This document shows, piece by piece, positions 28,394 through 37,033 of a DNA stretch of 64,000 nt. The notes beneath the pieces are model-generated. The model made no database searches. It had not been told where the DNA came from and was given only the letters and a program-made list of their open reading frames with translations. The DNA is taken from contig NZ_JAHBYD010000006.1 of assembly GCF_019636135.1 (NCBI RefSeq), positions 62,001-126,000 of the forward strand, in the 5' to 3' direction. Source of the stretch: Phenylobacterium sp. Its GTDB lineage: Bacteria > Pseudomonadota > Alphaproteobacteria > Caulobacterales > Caulobacteraceae. The first letter of the stretch is position 1. Each line of letters opens with the position of its first letter. Both the position numbers and the translations under genes were made by a program.

Positions 28394-31036
28394 TTAGAAC
28401 GGCGCCTCGTCGTCGTCGATCGGGGCGGAGGCGGCCCTTTTCGCCGCCGGCTTCTTCGCGCCCGCCTTCTTCTTCGCGGGCTTCTTGACGGCCTTCGCCG
28501 CGCCGCCCTCGGCCTTGGCGGCCCTCGCCGGCTTCTTGCCCTTTTTGCCGCCGCCCTTGGCTTCGCGCTCGGCGATCAGGGCCACGGCCTGCTCCAGGGT
28601 CACCGACAGCGGGTCGGCGCCGCGGGGCACGTTGGCGTTGGTGGAGCCGTGCTTGATGTAGGGCCCGTAGCGGCCGGAGAGCACGCGCACGGGCTGGCCG
28701 TCCACCGGGTGCGGGCCCAGCTCCTTCAGCGCCGCGGCCTCGGCGCCGCCCCGGCGGCCCGCGCGCTTGGTGGCGATCAGGTCCACGGCGCGGTTCACGC
28801 CCACCTCGAACACCTCGTCCACGCTCGGCAGGTTGGCGTAGGTCCCCTCGTGCAGCACGAACGGGCCGAAGCGGCCGATGCCGGCGAGAATGGGTTTCCC
28901 GTCCTCGGGGTGCAGGCCGACCTCGCGGGGCAGGCGCAGCAGGCGCAGCGCCTTCTCCAGGTCCATGTCGGGCGCGCTCCAGCCCTTCGGCAGGCTCGAT
29001 CGCTTCGGCTTCTCGCCGTCGCCGAGCTGCACGTAGACGCCGAAGCGGCCGGTCTTCAGGTAGACGGTCTCGCCGGTCACCGGGTCCTTGCCGAGCTCGC
29101 GGTCGCCCGACGCGCCGTCCTCGCCCTCGACCTGCACGCCGATCGGGCGGGTGTAGCGGCACTCCGGATAGTTCGAGCAGCCCAGGAACGGCCCGTAGCG
29201 GCTCGACTTCAGGCCCATGCGGCCCGTGCCGCAGGTGGGGCAGGCGCGCGGGTCCGAGCCGTCCGGCTTGTCCGGGAACAGGTGCGGGCCGAGCGCGGCG
29301 TCCAGCGCGTTCAGGACGTCGGTGATCTTCAGGTCCGCCGTCTCGCCGATCTTGGCGTTGAACTCGGTCCAGAACTCGCGGAGCAGCACCTTCCAGTCGA
29401 GGTCGCCGGCCGACACCAGGTCGAGGCGTTCCTCCAGCCCGGCGGTGAAGTCGTACTCGACGTAGCGCTCGAAGAACTCGCCCAGGAAGGCGATCAGCAT
29501 GCGGCCCTGGTCCTCGGGCACGAACCGCTGCTTCTCCATGCGGACATAGGCGCGGTCGCGCAGCACCGTCAGGATCGAGGCGTAGGTCGAGGGCCGGCCG
29601 ATGCCGAGCTCCTCCATCTTCTTCACGAGGCTCGCTTCCGAATAGCGCGGCGGCGGCTCGGTGAAGTGCTGGTCGGCCTTGGCGGAGCGGACGTTGGCCG
29701 CGGCGCCCTCGGCCACCTGCGGCAGGCGGCCGCCTTCCTCGTCGTCCGGGTCGTCGCGGCCTTCCTCGTAGACGGCGAGATAGCCCGGGAAGGTCACCAC
29801 CCGGCCCGTGGCGCGCAGGCCGGTCCGGCCGTCGCTGCTCTCCAGGTTGATGTTGGTGTCCTCGATGCGCGCGGCTTCCATCTGCGACGCGATCATCCGC
29901 TTCCAGATCAGCTCGTAGAGCCGGCCGAGGTCGCCCTCGAGCTTCAGCTTGCCGGGGTTGCGGCCCAGGCTGGTCGGGCGGATCGCCTCGTGCGCCTCCT
30001 GGGCGTTCTTGGCCTTGGTGGAGTAGATCCGCGCCTTCTCGGGCACGTAGTCCTTGCCGTAGAGCCCGTTGATGACCGCGCGCGCCTCGTCCAGCGCCTC
30101 GGGCGCGGTCTGCACGCCGTCGGTCCGCATGTAGGTGATGAGGCCCACGGTCTCGCCGCCGATGTCGATGCCCTCGTAGAGCTTCTGGGCGGCCTGCATG
30201 GTGCGCTGCGCGTTGAAGCCCAGCTTGCGCGAGGCCTCCTGCTGCAGGGTCGAGGTGGTGAACGGCGGCGGCGGCGAGCGGCGGCCGGGCTTGCGCTCGA
30301 CCGAGGCCACCTTGAAGGTCGCGGCCTTGATCGCGTCGCGCGCGGCGAACGCCGAGGTCTCGTTGGCGAGGTCGAACTTGGTGAGCCGCTTGCCCTCATG
30401 CTTCACGAGGCGGGCGGTGAAGGGATCGCCGCCGGCGGCGACCTCGGCCTCGACCGTCCAGTATTCCTGGCTCCTGAAGCGCTCGATCTCGATCTCGCGC
30501 TCGACGACCAGCCGGAGCGCCACCGACTGCACCCGGCCGGCCGAGCGCGCGCCCGGCAGCTTGCGCCACAGCACCGGCGAGAGGGTGAAGCCGACCAGGT
30601 AGTCCAGCGCGCGGCGCGCCAGGTAGGCCTCGACCAGTTCCATGTCGAGGTCGCGCGGATTGGCCATGGCGTCGAGCACGGCCGACTTGGTGATGGCGTT
30701 GAACACGACCCGCTGGACCGTCGCGCCCTTGATGGCGCGCTTCTTCTGCAGCACCTCCAGCACGTGCCAGCTTATCGCCTCGCCCTCCCGGTCGGGGTCG
30801 GTGGCCAGGATCAGCTTGTCGGCCGCCTTCGCCGCGTCAGCGATCTCGGCCAAGCGTTTGGCCGCCTTGCCGTCGACCTCCCAGGACATGTCGAAGTCCT
30901 CGTCCGGGCGCACCGAACCGTCCTTCGCGGGCAGGTCGCGGACGTGGCCGTACGAGGCCAGGACCTTGTAGTCCGAGCCCAGGTACTTGTTGATGGTCTT
31001 GGCCTTGGCCGGGCTCTCGACGATGACGAGTTGCAT
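28394..31036 (-). CDS. topA: DNA topoisomerase I
   Basis: An 880-residue type IA topoisomerase that relaxes negative supercoils. The TOPRIM domain starts MQLVIVESPAKAKTINKYLG and contains the acidic LATDPDREGEAI. The catalytic tyrosine is in ITYMRTDG. A four-cysteine zinc ribbon (CPTCGTGRM...CSNYPEC) and several C-terminal repeat modules (GRFGPFV, GRYGPYI) follow. The last ~70 residues are a Lys/Ala-rich tail typical of alphaproteobacterial TopA. Confidence 0.97.
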   Translation of the reverse strand: MQLVIVESPAKAKTINKYLGSDYKVLASYGHVRDLPAKDGSVRPDEDFDMSWEVDGKAAKRLAEIADAAKAADKLILATDPDREGEAISWHVLEVLQKKRAIKGATVQRVVFNAITKSAVLDAMANPRDLDMELVEAYLARRALDYLVGFTLSPVLWRKLPGARSAGRVQSVALRLVVEREIEIERFRSQEYWTVEAEVAAGGDPFTARLVKHEGKRLTKFDLANETSAFAARDAIKAATFKVASVERKPGRRSPPPPFTTSTLQQEASRKLGFNAQRTMQAAQKLYEGIDIGGETVGLITYMRTDGVQTAPEALDEARAVINGLYGKDYVPEKARIYSTKAKNAQEAHEAIRPTSLGRNPGKLKLEGDLGRLYELIWKRMIASQMEAARIEDTNINLESSDGRTGLRATGRVVTFPGYLAVYEEGRDDPDDEEGGRLPQVAEGAAANVRSAKADQHFTEPPPRYSEASLVKKMEELGIGRPSTYASILTVLRDRAYVRMEKQRFVPEDQGRMLIAFLGEFFERYVEYDFTAGLEERLDLVSAGDLDWKVLLREFWTEFNAKIGETADLKITDVLNALDAALGPHLFPDKPDGSDPRACPTCGTGRMGLKSSRYGPFLGCSNYPECRYTRPIGVQVEGEDGASGDRELGKDPVTGETVYLKTGRFGVYVQLGDGEKPKRSSLPKGWSAPDMDLEKALRLLRLPREVGLHPEDGKPILAGIGRFGPFVLHEGTYANLPSVDEVFEVGVNRAVDLIATKRAGRRGGAEAAALKELGPHPVDGQPVRVLSGRYGPYIKHGSTNANVPRGADPLSVTLEQAVALIAEREAKGGGKKGKKPARAAKAEGGAAKAVKKPAKKKAGAKKPAAKRAASAPIDDDEAPF

Positions 31037-31125
31037 CTAGAGGTGTGTCTCGTCCCCAGAAAAAGAGCGCGGAAGGTGGGGGCGGCGCCCGTGCGCTGTC
31101 AACGTCCGCTTTCGGCCCGGCCGGC

Positions 31126-31144
31126 GAGCCCCCTTAGGGGGCTC
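31126..31144 (-). terminator. Hairpin at the dprA stop codon
   Basis: GAGCCCCC/GGGGGCTC with a 3-nt loop overlaps the dprA stop. It is a candidate terminator of the plsY-dprA operon, without a clear T-run. Confidence 0.5.
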
Positions 31145-32231
31145 ACGCTGTTGCGACCATTCCGCCCGGCAGCAGTTCGGCGCGGCCGGCCAGCGAAAGC
31201 TCCATCAGGGCGGCGAAGACGAGCGGGGCGGGGGCGCGGGCGGCGCGGACCAGTTCGTCGCGGCTGACCGGCGTGGGCGACAGGAGCGCGGCGAGGCGTT
31301 CGCGCAAGGCCTCGTCGGGTTCGCAGGCCGGGCCGCGGAAGGGCGTGGGGTCCGGCTCGCGGAAGCCGCCGAGGCCTTCGAGGGCGCGCAGAACGTCGTC
31401 GACGCCCTCGCAGATCGCCGCGCCCTGGCGGATCAGGTCGTTGGTCCCCCTGGCGCGCGGGTCGAGCGGCGAACCGGGCACGGCCAGCACCTCGCGGCCC
31501 TGCTCGTTGGCGAGGCGGGCGGTGATCAGCGAGCCCGAGCGGAACTCGGCCTCCACCACCACGACGGCGCGGGCGAGGCCGGCGATGATGCGGTTGCGGC
31601 GCGGGAAGTCGCGGGCGACGGCGGTGCGGCCGGGCTCGCTCTCGGAGACCACACAGCCCTCGGCGACGATGCGGTCGTAGAGGCCGCGGTGCTCGGGCGG
31701 ATAGACGTCGTCGATCCCGCCGCCCAGCACGGCGACCGTGCCTGTGGGCAGCGCCCCCTCGTGCGCGGCGGCGTCGATGCCGCGCGCCAGGCCCGAGACC
31801 ACGACGCAGCCGGCCTGGCCCAGGTCGGCGGCGAGCCCGCGGGCGAAGCGCTGGCCGGCGGCCGACGCCACCCGCGCGCCCACCACCGCGACGGTGCGGC
31901 GGTCGAGGGTGGCCACGTCGCCGCGGGTCCAGATCAGCGGCGGCGGCGGATCGAGCGCGGCCAGCGCCTGCGGGAAGTCGGGCTCGCACGATGCGATCAG
32001 CCGCGCGCCGAGCCTGGCCCCGGCCTCAAGTTCGGCGTCGGCCTCGTCGGCGGCCGGGACGCGGATGCCGGCGCGCCCGCCGCGGCGGGCGAGGTCGGGC
32101 AGGGCGGCCAGGGCGACGGAGGCCTCGCCGTAGCGGGTGATCAACTGGTCGAACGTCACCGGCCCCACGTTCTCGGCGCGGGCCAGCCGCAGCCAGTCGC
32201 GGCGCTGGGCGTCGGTCAGCGGCCGGATCAC
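31143..32231 (-). CDS. dprA: DNA processing protein DprA
   Basis: A 362-residue protein that loads RecA on incoming single-stranded DNA during transformation. The Rossmann-like core is clear: VAVVGARVASAAGQRFARGL, VVSGLARGIDAAAHEGAL, VLGGGIDDVYPPEH, FPRRNRIIAGLA and ARGTNDLIRQGA. A C-terminal winged-helix region follows (about 300-362). The GTG start overlaps the plsY stop (GTGA), so the two are coupled. Confidence 0.95.
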   Translation of the reverse strand: MIRPLTDAQRRDWLRLARAENVGPVTFDQLITRYGEASVALAALPDLARRGGRAGIRVPAADEADAELEAGARLGARLIASCEPDFPQALAALDPPPPLIWTRGDVATLDRRTVAVVGARVASAAGQRFARGLAADLGQAGCVVVSGLARGIDAAAHEGALPTGTVAVLGGGIDDVYPPEHRGLYDRIVAEGCVVSESEPGRTAVARDFPRRNRIIAGLARAVVVVEAEFRSGSLITARLANEQGREVLAVPGSPLDPRARGTNDLIRQGAAICEGVDDVLRALEGLGGFREPDPTPFRGPACEPDEALRERLAALLSPTPVSRDELVRAARAPAPLVFAALMELSLAGRAELLPGGMVATA

Positions 32232-32881
32232 CCCTCGGCGCTCTCCGGAGCCTTCCTGCCGCCGCCGATCTTCGGCTCCTCGCCCTTCAGCAGGCGGCGG
32301 ATGTTCTCGCTGTGCCGCACGTAGACGAGGAGCGCCATGAAGAGGGCCAGCAGCGCGATGGGCCGCGGCCGCCCCAGGCCCAGCGCGATCGCCGGCGCCA
32401 GCGCCACCGCCACCAGCGCCGCCAGCGACGAGATGCGGAAGAGGAAGGCGGTGGCCAGCCAGGCGGCGCCGGCCGCCAGGCCCACGGGCCAGGCCGCCGC
32501 CAGCAGCGTGCCGAAGAAGGTCGCCACGCCCTTGCCGCCCCGGAAGCCCAGCCACACCGGGAAGAGGTGGCCCAGGAACGCCGCGCCGGCCGCCAGCGAC
32601 GTCAGCACCGCCTGCTGCTCGACCGTTCCGTCGCGGGTGGCGAGCCAGGCCAGCAGCACCGCGACCGCGCCCTTGCCGCCGTCGCCCAGCAGGGTGATGG
32701 CCGCGAGGTCCCGCCGTCCGGTCCGCAGTACGTTGGTCGCGCCGATGTTGCCCGACCCCACCTTGCGCAGGTCGCCCGCGCCGCCCAGCCTGGCCGCGAT
32801 CACCCCGAACGGGATCGAGCCCAGCAGGTATCCCCCCGCCAGCGCCGCGCCGATCTCCACCGGACCCAGGACTTCCGCCAT
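32228..32881 (-). CDS. plsY: Glycerol-3-phosphate acyltransferase PlsY
   Basis: A 217-residue inner-membrane enzyme that transfers acyl groups from acyl-phosphate to glycerol-3-phosphate, the first step of phospholipid synthesis. Five or more hydrophobic helices are visible, with the three conserved cytoplasmic loops: SIPFGVIAARL, VGSGNIGATNVLR and HLFPVWLGFRGGKGVAT. It is first in the plsY-dprA operon. Confidence 0.95.
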   Translation of the reverse strand: MAEVLGPVEIGAALAGGYLLGSIPFGVIAARLGGAGDLRKVGSGNIGATNVLRTGRRDLAAITLLGDGGKGAVAVLLAWLATRDGTVEQQAVLTSLAAGAAFLGHLFPVWLGFRGGKGVATFFGTLLAAAWPVGLAAGAAWLATAFLFRISSLAALVAVALAPAIALGLGRPRPIALLALFMALLVYVRHSENIRRLLKGEEPKIGGGRKAPESAEG

Positions 32882-32950
32882 GCACGCTCCCTCGTCGCCC
32901 GCAGTCCTAGCGCGGGCCGCGCCGTTCGTCTCGCGGGCCGGAGCAGAAGG

Positions 32951-32970
32951 GAACTAATCGGGAACGTCAA
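32951..32970 (-). promoter_or_regulatory. Possible LexA box upstream of plsY-dprA
   Basis: GAAC-N7-GAAC at 32951-32965 (GTTCCCGATTAGTTC on the minus strand) fits the alphaproteobacterial SOS-box spacing. It sits just downstream of a TTGACG -35 candidate (32965-32970), 70 bp from the plsY start. About one such match is expected by chance in a window of this size, so this is weaker than the box at 33689. Confidence 0.35.
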
Positions 32971-32998
32971 GGCAAATGCACAGCTTGCCGCCTCCGGG

Positions 32999-33502
32999 CT
33001 AGATCCGCCAGTCCACGGACAGTCCGCAGCGCGCCAGGCGTTCGGCCATCACGCGCGGTGAGGTCGCGTACCAGAAGCACGCCAAACCGACCGACGATTC
33101 GCGCCCGCTCCGGGGCGCGTCCGGCTTGAGCATGATCTCCAGCGACCGCGGCAGGCCCTCGAAGAGCCCTTCGGGCCCTGTTTCGATCCGCTCGATATCC
33201 CCGAGACCCACCGACCATCCGACCTCGACGAGACGGCCGTCCCGGATTTCCAGGCCTCGAGCGCCTCCGAACAGCACGCGCGCGACCAGCGGCAGGCCGA
33301 GCGTGAGAAAGCAGCCGATGCCGAGGATCACGGGCAGGAAGTAGCCGACGCCGAACTGCAATTCGTCATAGCGCGGTCGATAATAGCCTCTTACCAAGGC
33401 CAGCCAGAGCATCAGCGCAATCAAGCCGATGCCGAGCAGATACAGCGCCAGTATCCTGGGCGCCGACAGGTTTCCGATGACGATGTGAGGTTCCCGAGCC
33501 AA
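32999..33502 (-). CDS. Uncharacterised two-helix membrane protein
   Basis: About 167 residues if started at the TTG (33502) two bases after the stop of the tiny upstream gene; in-frame ATGs at 33604 and 33646 are alternatives. It has two transmembrane helices (ILALYLLGIGLIALMLWLALV and YFLPVILGIGCFLTLGLPLV), then a soluble domain with GLEIRDGRLVEVGWSVGLGDIERIE, which looks like a PH-like sheet. I do not recognise a family. It is probably transcribed with the tiny ORF from the LexA-box promoter. The start choice is uncertain. Confidence 0.6.
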   Translation of the reverse strand: MAREPHIVIGNLSAPRILALYLLGIGLIALMLWLALVRGYYRPRYDELQFGVGYFLPVILGIGCFLTLGLPLVARVLFGGARGLEIRDGRLVEVGWSVGLGDIERIETGPEGLFEGLPRSLEIMLKPDAPRSGRESSVGLACFWYATSPRVMAERLARCGLSVDWRI

Positions 33503-33503
33503 C

Positions 33504-33638
33504 TCAGAAGGCGCGGCGGCGTCCCGCCCAGGTCTCGGGATTGTTGACTCTCGCAACGCCTTCGCGCGCCGTCCTTTCGAATTCGCGAGCAAAACGCCTG
33601 GCATTGCGCCAGCCGCCGGCCAGCGCCGAGGCGAGCAT
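33504..33638 (-). CDS. Tiny SOS-promoter-driven ORF (44 residues)
   Basis: A 44-residue basic peptide beginning MLASALAGGWRNARRF and ending NPETWAGRRRAF. The ATG at 33638 has AAGGA 7 nt upstream (33646-33650) and lies just after a strong promoter that includes a LexA box, so the expected leader is ~15 nt. The same frame is open to 33722, but that part is the promoter itself. There is no transmembrane segment, unlike the Caulobacter SOS division inhibitor SidA. Function unknown. Confidence 0.5.
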   Translation of the reverse strand: MLASALAGGWRNARRFAREFERTAREGVARVNNPETWAGRRRAF

Positions 33639-33659
33639 CTCACCATCCTTTTGTCCTAT

Positions 33660-33703
33660 ATATTCTCCGAGCTGCGCCGCAGAGTCAAGAACAAATAGAG
33701 AAC
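33660..33703 (-). promoter_or_regulatory. SOS promoter: LexA box abutting -35, with -10
   Basis: Read on the minus strand: GTTCTCTATTTGTTC (33689-33703, exact GTTC-N7-GTTC with an AT-rich centre), then TTGACT (-35, 33683-33688), a 17-bp spacer, and GAATAT (-10, 33660-33665). The box touches the -35 element, so LexA binding would block transcription. The GTTC-N7-GTTC consensus is established for alphaproteobacterial LexA. Confidence 0.75.
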
Positions 33704-33772
33704 AATGCTCTCCCATGTTCATCGGCCCCGGGGATGGACCGGGGGATGTGAGTAGGGGAGAGTCGCCGGCGC

Positions 33773-35062
33773 CTAAGCCGAATAGACCGTCCGGCCGTCC
33801 ACCAGCGTCCGCAGCACGCGGCCCTGAAGGCGGCGGCCGTCGAAGGGGGAGTTCTTCGACTTCGAGACCAGCTTGTCGGCGTCGATGTGGACCGGCGTGT
33901 CGAGGTTGGCCAGCACCAGGTCGGCCGGCGCGCCCTTGGCGATGCGGCCGGCGGCGAGGCCCAGCAGGCCGGCCGGCGCGCTCGTGACGGTGCGGATCAG
34001 GTCGATCAGCGGGATGCGGCCCTCGTGGTGGAAGGCCAGCAGCGCCGCCAGCAGCGTCTGCAGGCCCACCGCGCCGGGCGCCGCCTCGTCGTAGGGCAGG
34101 CGCTTGTCCTCGGCCGGCGCGGGCGCGTGGGCCGACACCACCACTTGGATCAGCCCCGAGGCCACGGCCTCGATCACCGCCTGGCGGTCGTCCTCGCTGC
34201 GCAGCGGCGGGTCGAGCTTGCAGAAGGTCCGGTAGTCGCCGATGTCGATCTCGTTGAACGACAGGTGGTTGATCGAGGTGGTCGCCGTCACCGGCAGGCC
34301 GCGGTCGAGGCCGCGCTTCAGGCTCTCCAGCGCGCCGGCGGTGGTGACCTGGTCGACGATGAGCTGGGCGTCCGTCAGCTCCACCAGCGCCAGGTCGCGC
34401 TCCAGCATGATCTTCTCGGCGACGGCCGGGACGGCCGGCAGGCCCATCCGCGCGGCGAACTCGCCCTCGCTGGCCGCCGCGCCCGCCGAGAGCCACGGAT
34501 CGGCCGGGCGATGGGCCACGGGCGCGCCGAACGCTCGCGCGTAGCTGAGCACCCGGCGGAACACCTTGGAGTCGACGATCGGCTTGTCGGCATCGGTCAC
34601 ATAGAGGCAGCCGGCCTCGTGCATCAGGCCGATCTCGGCCATCCGCTGGCCCTCGCAGCCCTTGGTGGCCGCGCCGGCCGGATAGACGTTCACGAGTTCG
34701 ATGTCGCGGGCGCGGCGCAGGATGAAGTCCACGACCGATGGCTCGTCCATCACCGGGTGTGTGTCGGGCTGGACGACGATGGTGGTGACCCCGCCGGCCG
34801 CCGCGGCCAGGGCGGCCGACTTCAGCGTCTCCTTGGGCTCGGCGCCCGGCTCGCCGGTCTTCACCCGGATGTCGATCAGGCCAGGGATCAGCAGCGCGCC
34901 GTCGGCGTCCACCACCTCGACGTCGGCCGAGAGCTTCCCGAGGTCCGGCTTGCGCGCCACGTCGGCGATCACGCCTTCCGTGACGACCACCGCGCCCGGC
35001 CCGTCGTAGCCGCTCGCGGGATCGACCAGCCGCGCGTTCACGAAAGCGAGGGGACGGCTCAT
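33773..35062 (-). CDS. Dihydroorotase-like protein lacking the metal ligands (PyrC' type)
   Basis: A 429-residue amidohydrolase-fold protein of the type I dihydroorotase group. The family normally has a DxHxH motif; here the segment reads PGLIDIRVKTGEPG with Arg66 and Lys68 instead of the two zinc-binding histidines. The usual SDHAP is SAHAP (Ala311 for Asp), and the histidine expected near LIVDQVTTAG is also absent. The protein is therefore probably not catalytic. Inactive PyrC' partners that form a complex with aspartate carbamoyltransferase are known from Pseudomonas, and pyrB lies just upstream here (94 bp gap). Confidence 0.85.
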   Translation of the reverse strand: MSRPLAFVNARLVDPASGYDGPGAVVVTEGVIADVARKPDLGKLSADVEVVDADGALLIPGLIDIRVKTGEPGAEPKETLKSAALAAAAGGVTTIVVQPDTHPVMDEPSVVDFILRRARDIELVNVYPAGAATKGCEGQRMAEIGLMHEAGCLYVTDADKPIVDSKVFRRVLSYARAFGAPVAHRPADPWLSAGAAASEGEFAARMGLPAVPAVAEKIMLERDLALVELTDAQLIVDQVTTAGALESLKRGLDRGLPVTATTSINHLSFNEIDIGDYRTFCKLDPPLRSEDDRQAVIEAVASGLIQVVVSAHAPAPAEDKRLPYDEAAPGAVGLQTLLAALLAFHHEGRIPLIDLIRTVTSAPAGLLGLAAGRIAKGAPADLVLANLDTPVHIDADKLVSKSKNSPFDGRRLQGRVLRTLVDGRTVYSA

Positions 35063-35156
35063 CCTACTTCGCTCCCTTCGGGAGCTTCGAAGGACAAGTC
35101 CGCCCATCCCGCGATCGCGTGGAGGGCCTGCCCTCCGAAGCCTTGGCGAAGGAGGG

Positions 35157-36137
35157 TCACCGGTCGTTCTCCAGCCGCGCGGCGAGCGAGGTCAGCACGG
35201 CCATGCGGGCGGCCACGCCCATCTCCACCTGGTCCTGGATCAGGCTGACCGAGAGGTCGTCGGCGACGTCCGAGTCGATCTCCACGCCGCGGTTCATCGG
35301 CCCGGGATGCATCACCCGCACGTGGTCCGACGCGAACGCCAGCTTCTCGCGGTCGAGGCCGAAGAAGCGGAAATACTCGCGCTGGCTGGGGGCCATCACG
35401 CCATCCATCCGCTCCAGTTGCAGGCGCAGCATCATCACCACGTCGCAGCCGGCGATGCCCTGGCGCAGGTCGTGGAACACCTCGACGTTCCAGAGGTGCG
35501 CCGCGGCCGGGATCAGCGTCGGCGGCCCCACCAGCCGCACGTTGGCGGCCAGCATCTGAAGCATGGCGATGTTCGAGCGGGCGACCCGGCTGTGCAGCAC
35601 GTCGCCGCAGATCGCCACCTTCAGCCCGGCGATGTCGCCGAAGGCGCGGCGGATGGAGAGCGCGTCCAGCAGCGCCTGCGTCGGATGCTCGTGCTGGCCG
35701 TCGCCGGCGTTGATCACCGAGCAGCCCACCTTCTGCGACAGCAGCGAGGCCGCGCCCGACGAGGCGTGGCGCACCACCAGCAGGTCGGGCTGCATGGCGT
35801 TCAGCGTCACCGCCGTGTCGATCAGCGTCTCGCCCTTGGAGATCGACGAGGAGCGCGGGCTCATGTTGACCACGTCGGCGCCCAGCCGCTTGCCCGCCAG
35901 CTCGAAGCTGGCCTGCGTCCGCGTCGAGTTCTCGAAGAAGAGGTTCATCAGCGTCCGGCCCTTGAGCAGGTCCAGCTTCTTCGAGGTCTGCCGGTTCAGG
36001 CTCACGAACCCGTCGGCGAGGTCCAGGAGGCTGCGCACCTCCACCTCGTTCAGGTCCGTCGCCGACAGGAAATGGCGCTTGGGGAAGGAGAAGGTCCGTT
36101 GCAGGACCTCGTTCAGGCCGGGGGGTGCGCCGCTCAT
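35157..36137 (-). CDS. pyrB: Aspartate carbamoyltransferase catalytic subunit
   Basis: A 326-residue enzyme joining carbamoyl phosphate and aspartate in pyrimidine synthesis. The phosphate-binding FFENSTRT is intact, as are [15 protein letters not shown] (His and Gln ligands) and [13 protein letters not shown]. The N-terminal extension of ~20 residues fits the class that binds an active or inactive dihydroorotase. I used the ATG at 36137, preceded by GGAGG; a TTG one codon earlier is possible. Confidence 0.95.
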   Translation of the reverse strand: MSGAPPGLNEVLQRTFSFPKRHFLSATDLNEVEVRSLLDLADGFVSLNRQTSKKLDLLKGRTLMNLFFENSTRTQASFELAGKRLGADVVNMSPRSSSISKGETLIDTAVTLNAMQPDLLVVRHASSGAASLLSQKVGCSVINAGDGQHEHPTQALLDALSIRRAFGDIAGLKVAICGDVLHSRVARSNIAMLQMLAANVRLVGPPTLIPAAAHLWNVEVFHDLRQGIAGCDVVMMLRLQLERMDGVMAPSQREYFRFFGLDREKLAFASDHVRVMHPGPMNRGVEIDSDVADDLSVSLIQDQVEMGVAARMAVLTSLAARLENDR

Positions 36138-36217
36138 CAAAGCGCCCTCCTAGAGGACCCCGCCCCCGATGGGAAGCCGACGCAACGGGTGATCCCCAGG
36201 ATTCCTGGCCCCCGGGC

Positions 36218-36676
36218 TCAGCCGTTCCGCAGGCGGTCCAGCGCGCCTTGCAGGATCCAGGCGGCGGCGGCCCTGTCGACCACCTCGGCGCGGCGCGCGC
36301 GGCTGACGTCGGCTTCGCCGATCAGCATCCGGTTCACCGCCATGGTCGACATCCGCTCGTCCCAGAACGCGATCGCGAGGTCCGGCTTCAGCCGCAGCAG
36401 GTTGCGCGCGAACGCCCGGTTCGACTGGCACCGCGCGCCCTCGGTCCCGTCCATGTTCACCGGCAGCCCGATGACGAAGCCGACCGGCCGGCGGCTGTCC
36501 ACCAGCCTGAAGAGCGCGGCGACGTCGTCGGTGAACCTGGTCTTGCGGATCGTCTGCAGCGGCGAGGCGATCATGCGGATCGCGTCGGACACCGCCACGC
36601 CCATGGTCTTCTCGCCCAGGTCCAGGCCCACGAGGGCGCCTGCGGGCGGCAATTCGGCGAGATCAACGACGGCCAT
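36218..36676 (-). CDS. ruvX: Putative pre-16S rRNA nuclease / Holliday junction resolvase RuvX (YqgF)
   Basis: A 152-residue RNase H-fold protein of the YqgF family. It has the first acidic strand ALVGLDLGEKTMGVAVSD, FVIGLPVNMDGTEG, and the final WDERMSTMAVNRML with DRAAAAWILQGAL. The E. coli member matures 16S rRNA 5' ends. It is divergent from gatC and upstream of pyrB. Confidence 0.93.
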   Translation of the reverse strand: MAVVDLAELPPAGALVGLDLGEKTMGVAVSDAIRMIASPLQTIRKTRFTDDVAALFRLVDSRRPVGFVIGLPVNMDGTEGARCQSNRAFARNLLRLKPDLAIAFWDERMSTMAVNRMLIGEADVSRARRAEVVDRAAAAWILQGALDRLRNG

Positions 36677-36744
36677 GGCCGCCTATAGCTTGCAATACGC
36701 CCCCTCGCACGGCTAACCACCGCGCTCGTAATCAGGAGGCCCCC

Positions 36745-37032
36745 ATGGCCATCGACGCCGCGACGGTGCGCAAGGTCGCGAGGCTGGCGCGCATCGCAGA
36801 GCCGGAAGAGAAGCTGGAGCCGCTCGCCAGGGAGCTCTCGGGCATCCTGAACTGGATCGAGCAGTTGAACGAGGTCGACACCGACGGCGTCGAGCCGATG
36901 ACCACGTCGGTCGCCACGACGCTGCCCATGCGCGACGACGTCGTCACCGATGGCGGCGACGCGGCCCGCGTGCTGGGCAACGCGCCCAGGTCCGAGAAGG
37001 GCTTCTACGTCGTGCCGAAGGTGGTGGAATAG
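36745..37032 (+). CDS. gatC: Asp-tRNA(Asn)/Glu-tRNA(Gln) amidotransferase subunit C
   Basis: A 95-residue stabilising subunit of Gat[23 protein letters not shown] at the start and the wrapping segment [13 protein letters not shown] near the end. A perfect AGGAGG precedes the ATG. It is followed 1 bp later by gatA. Confidence 0.95.
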   Translation: MAIDAATVRKVARLARIAEPEEKLEPLARELSGILNWIEQLNEVDTDGVEPMTTSVATTLPMRDDVVTDGGDAARVLGNAPRSEKGFYVVPKVVE

Positions 37033-37033
37033 C

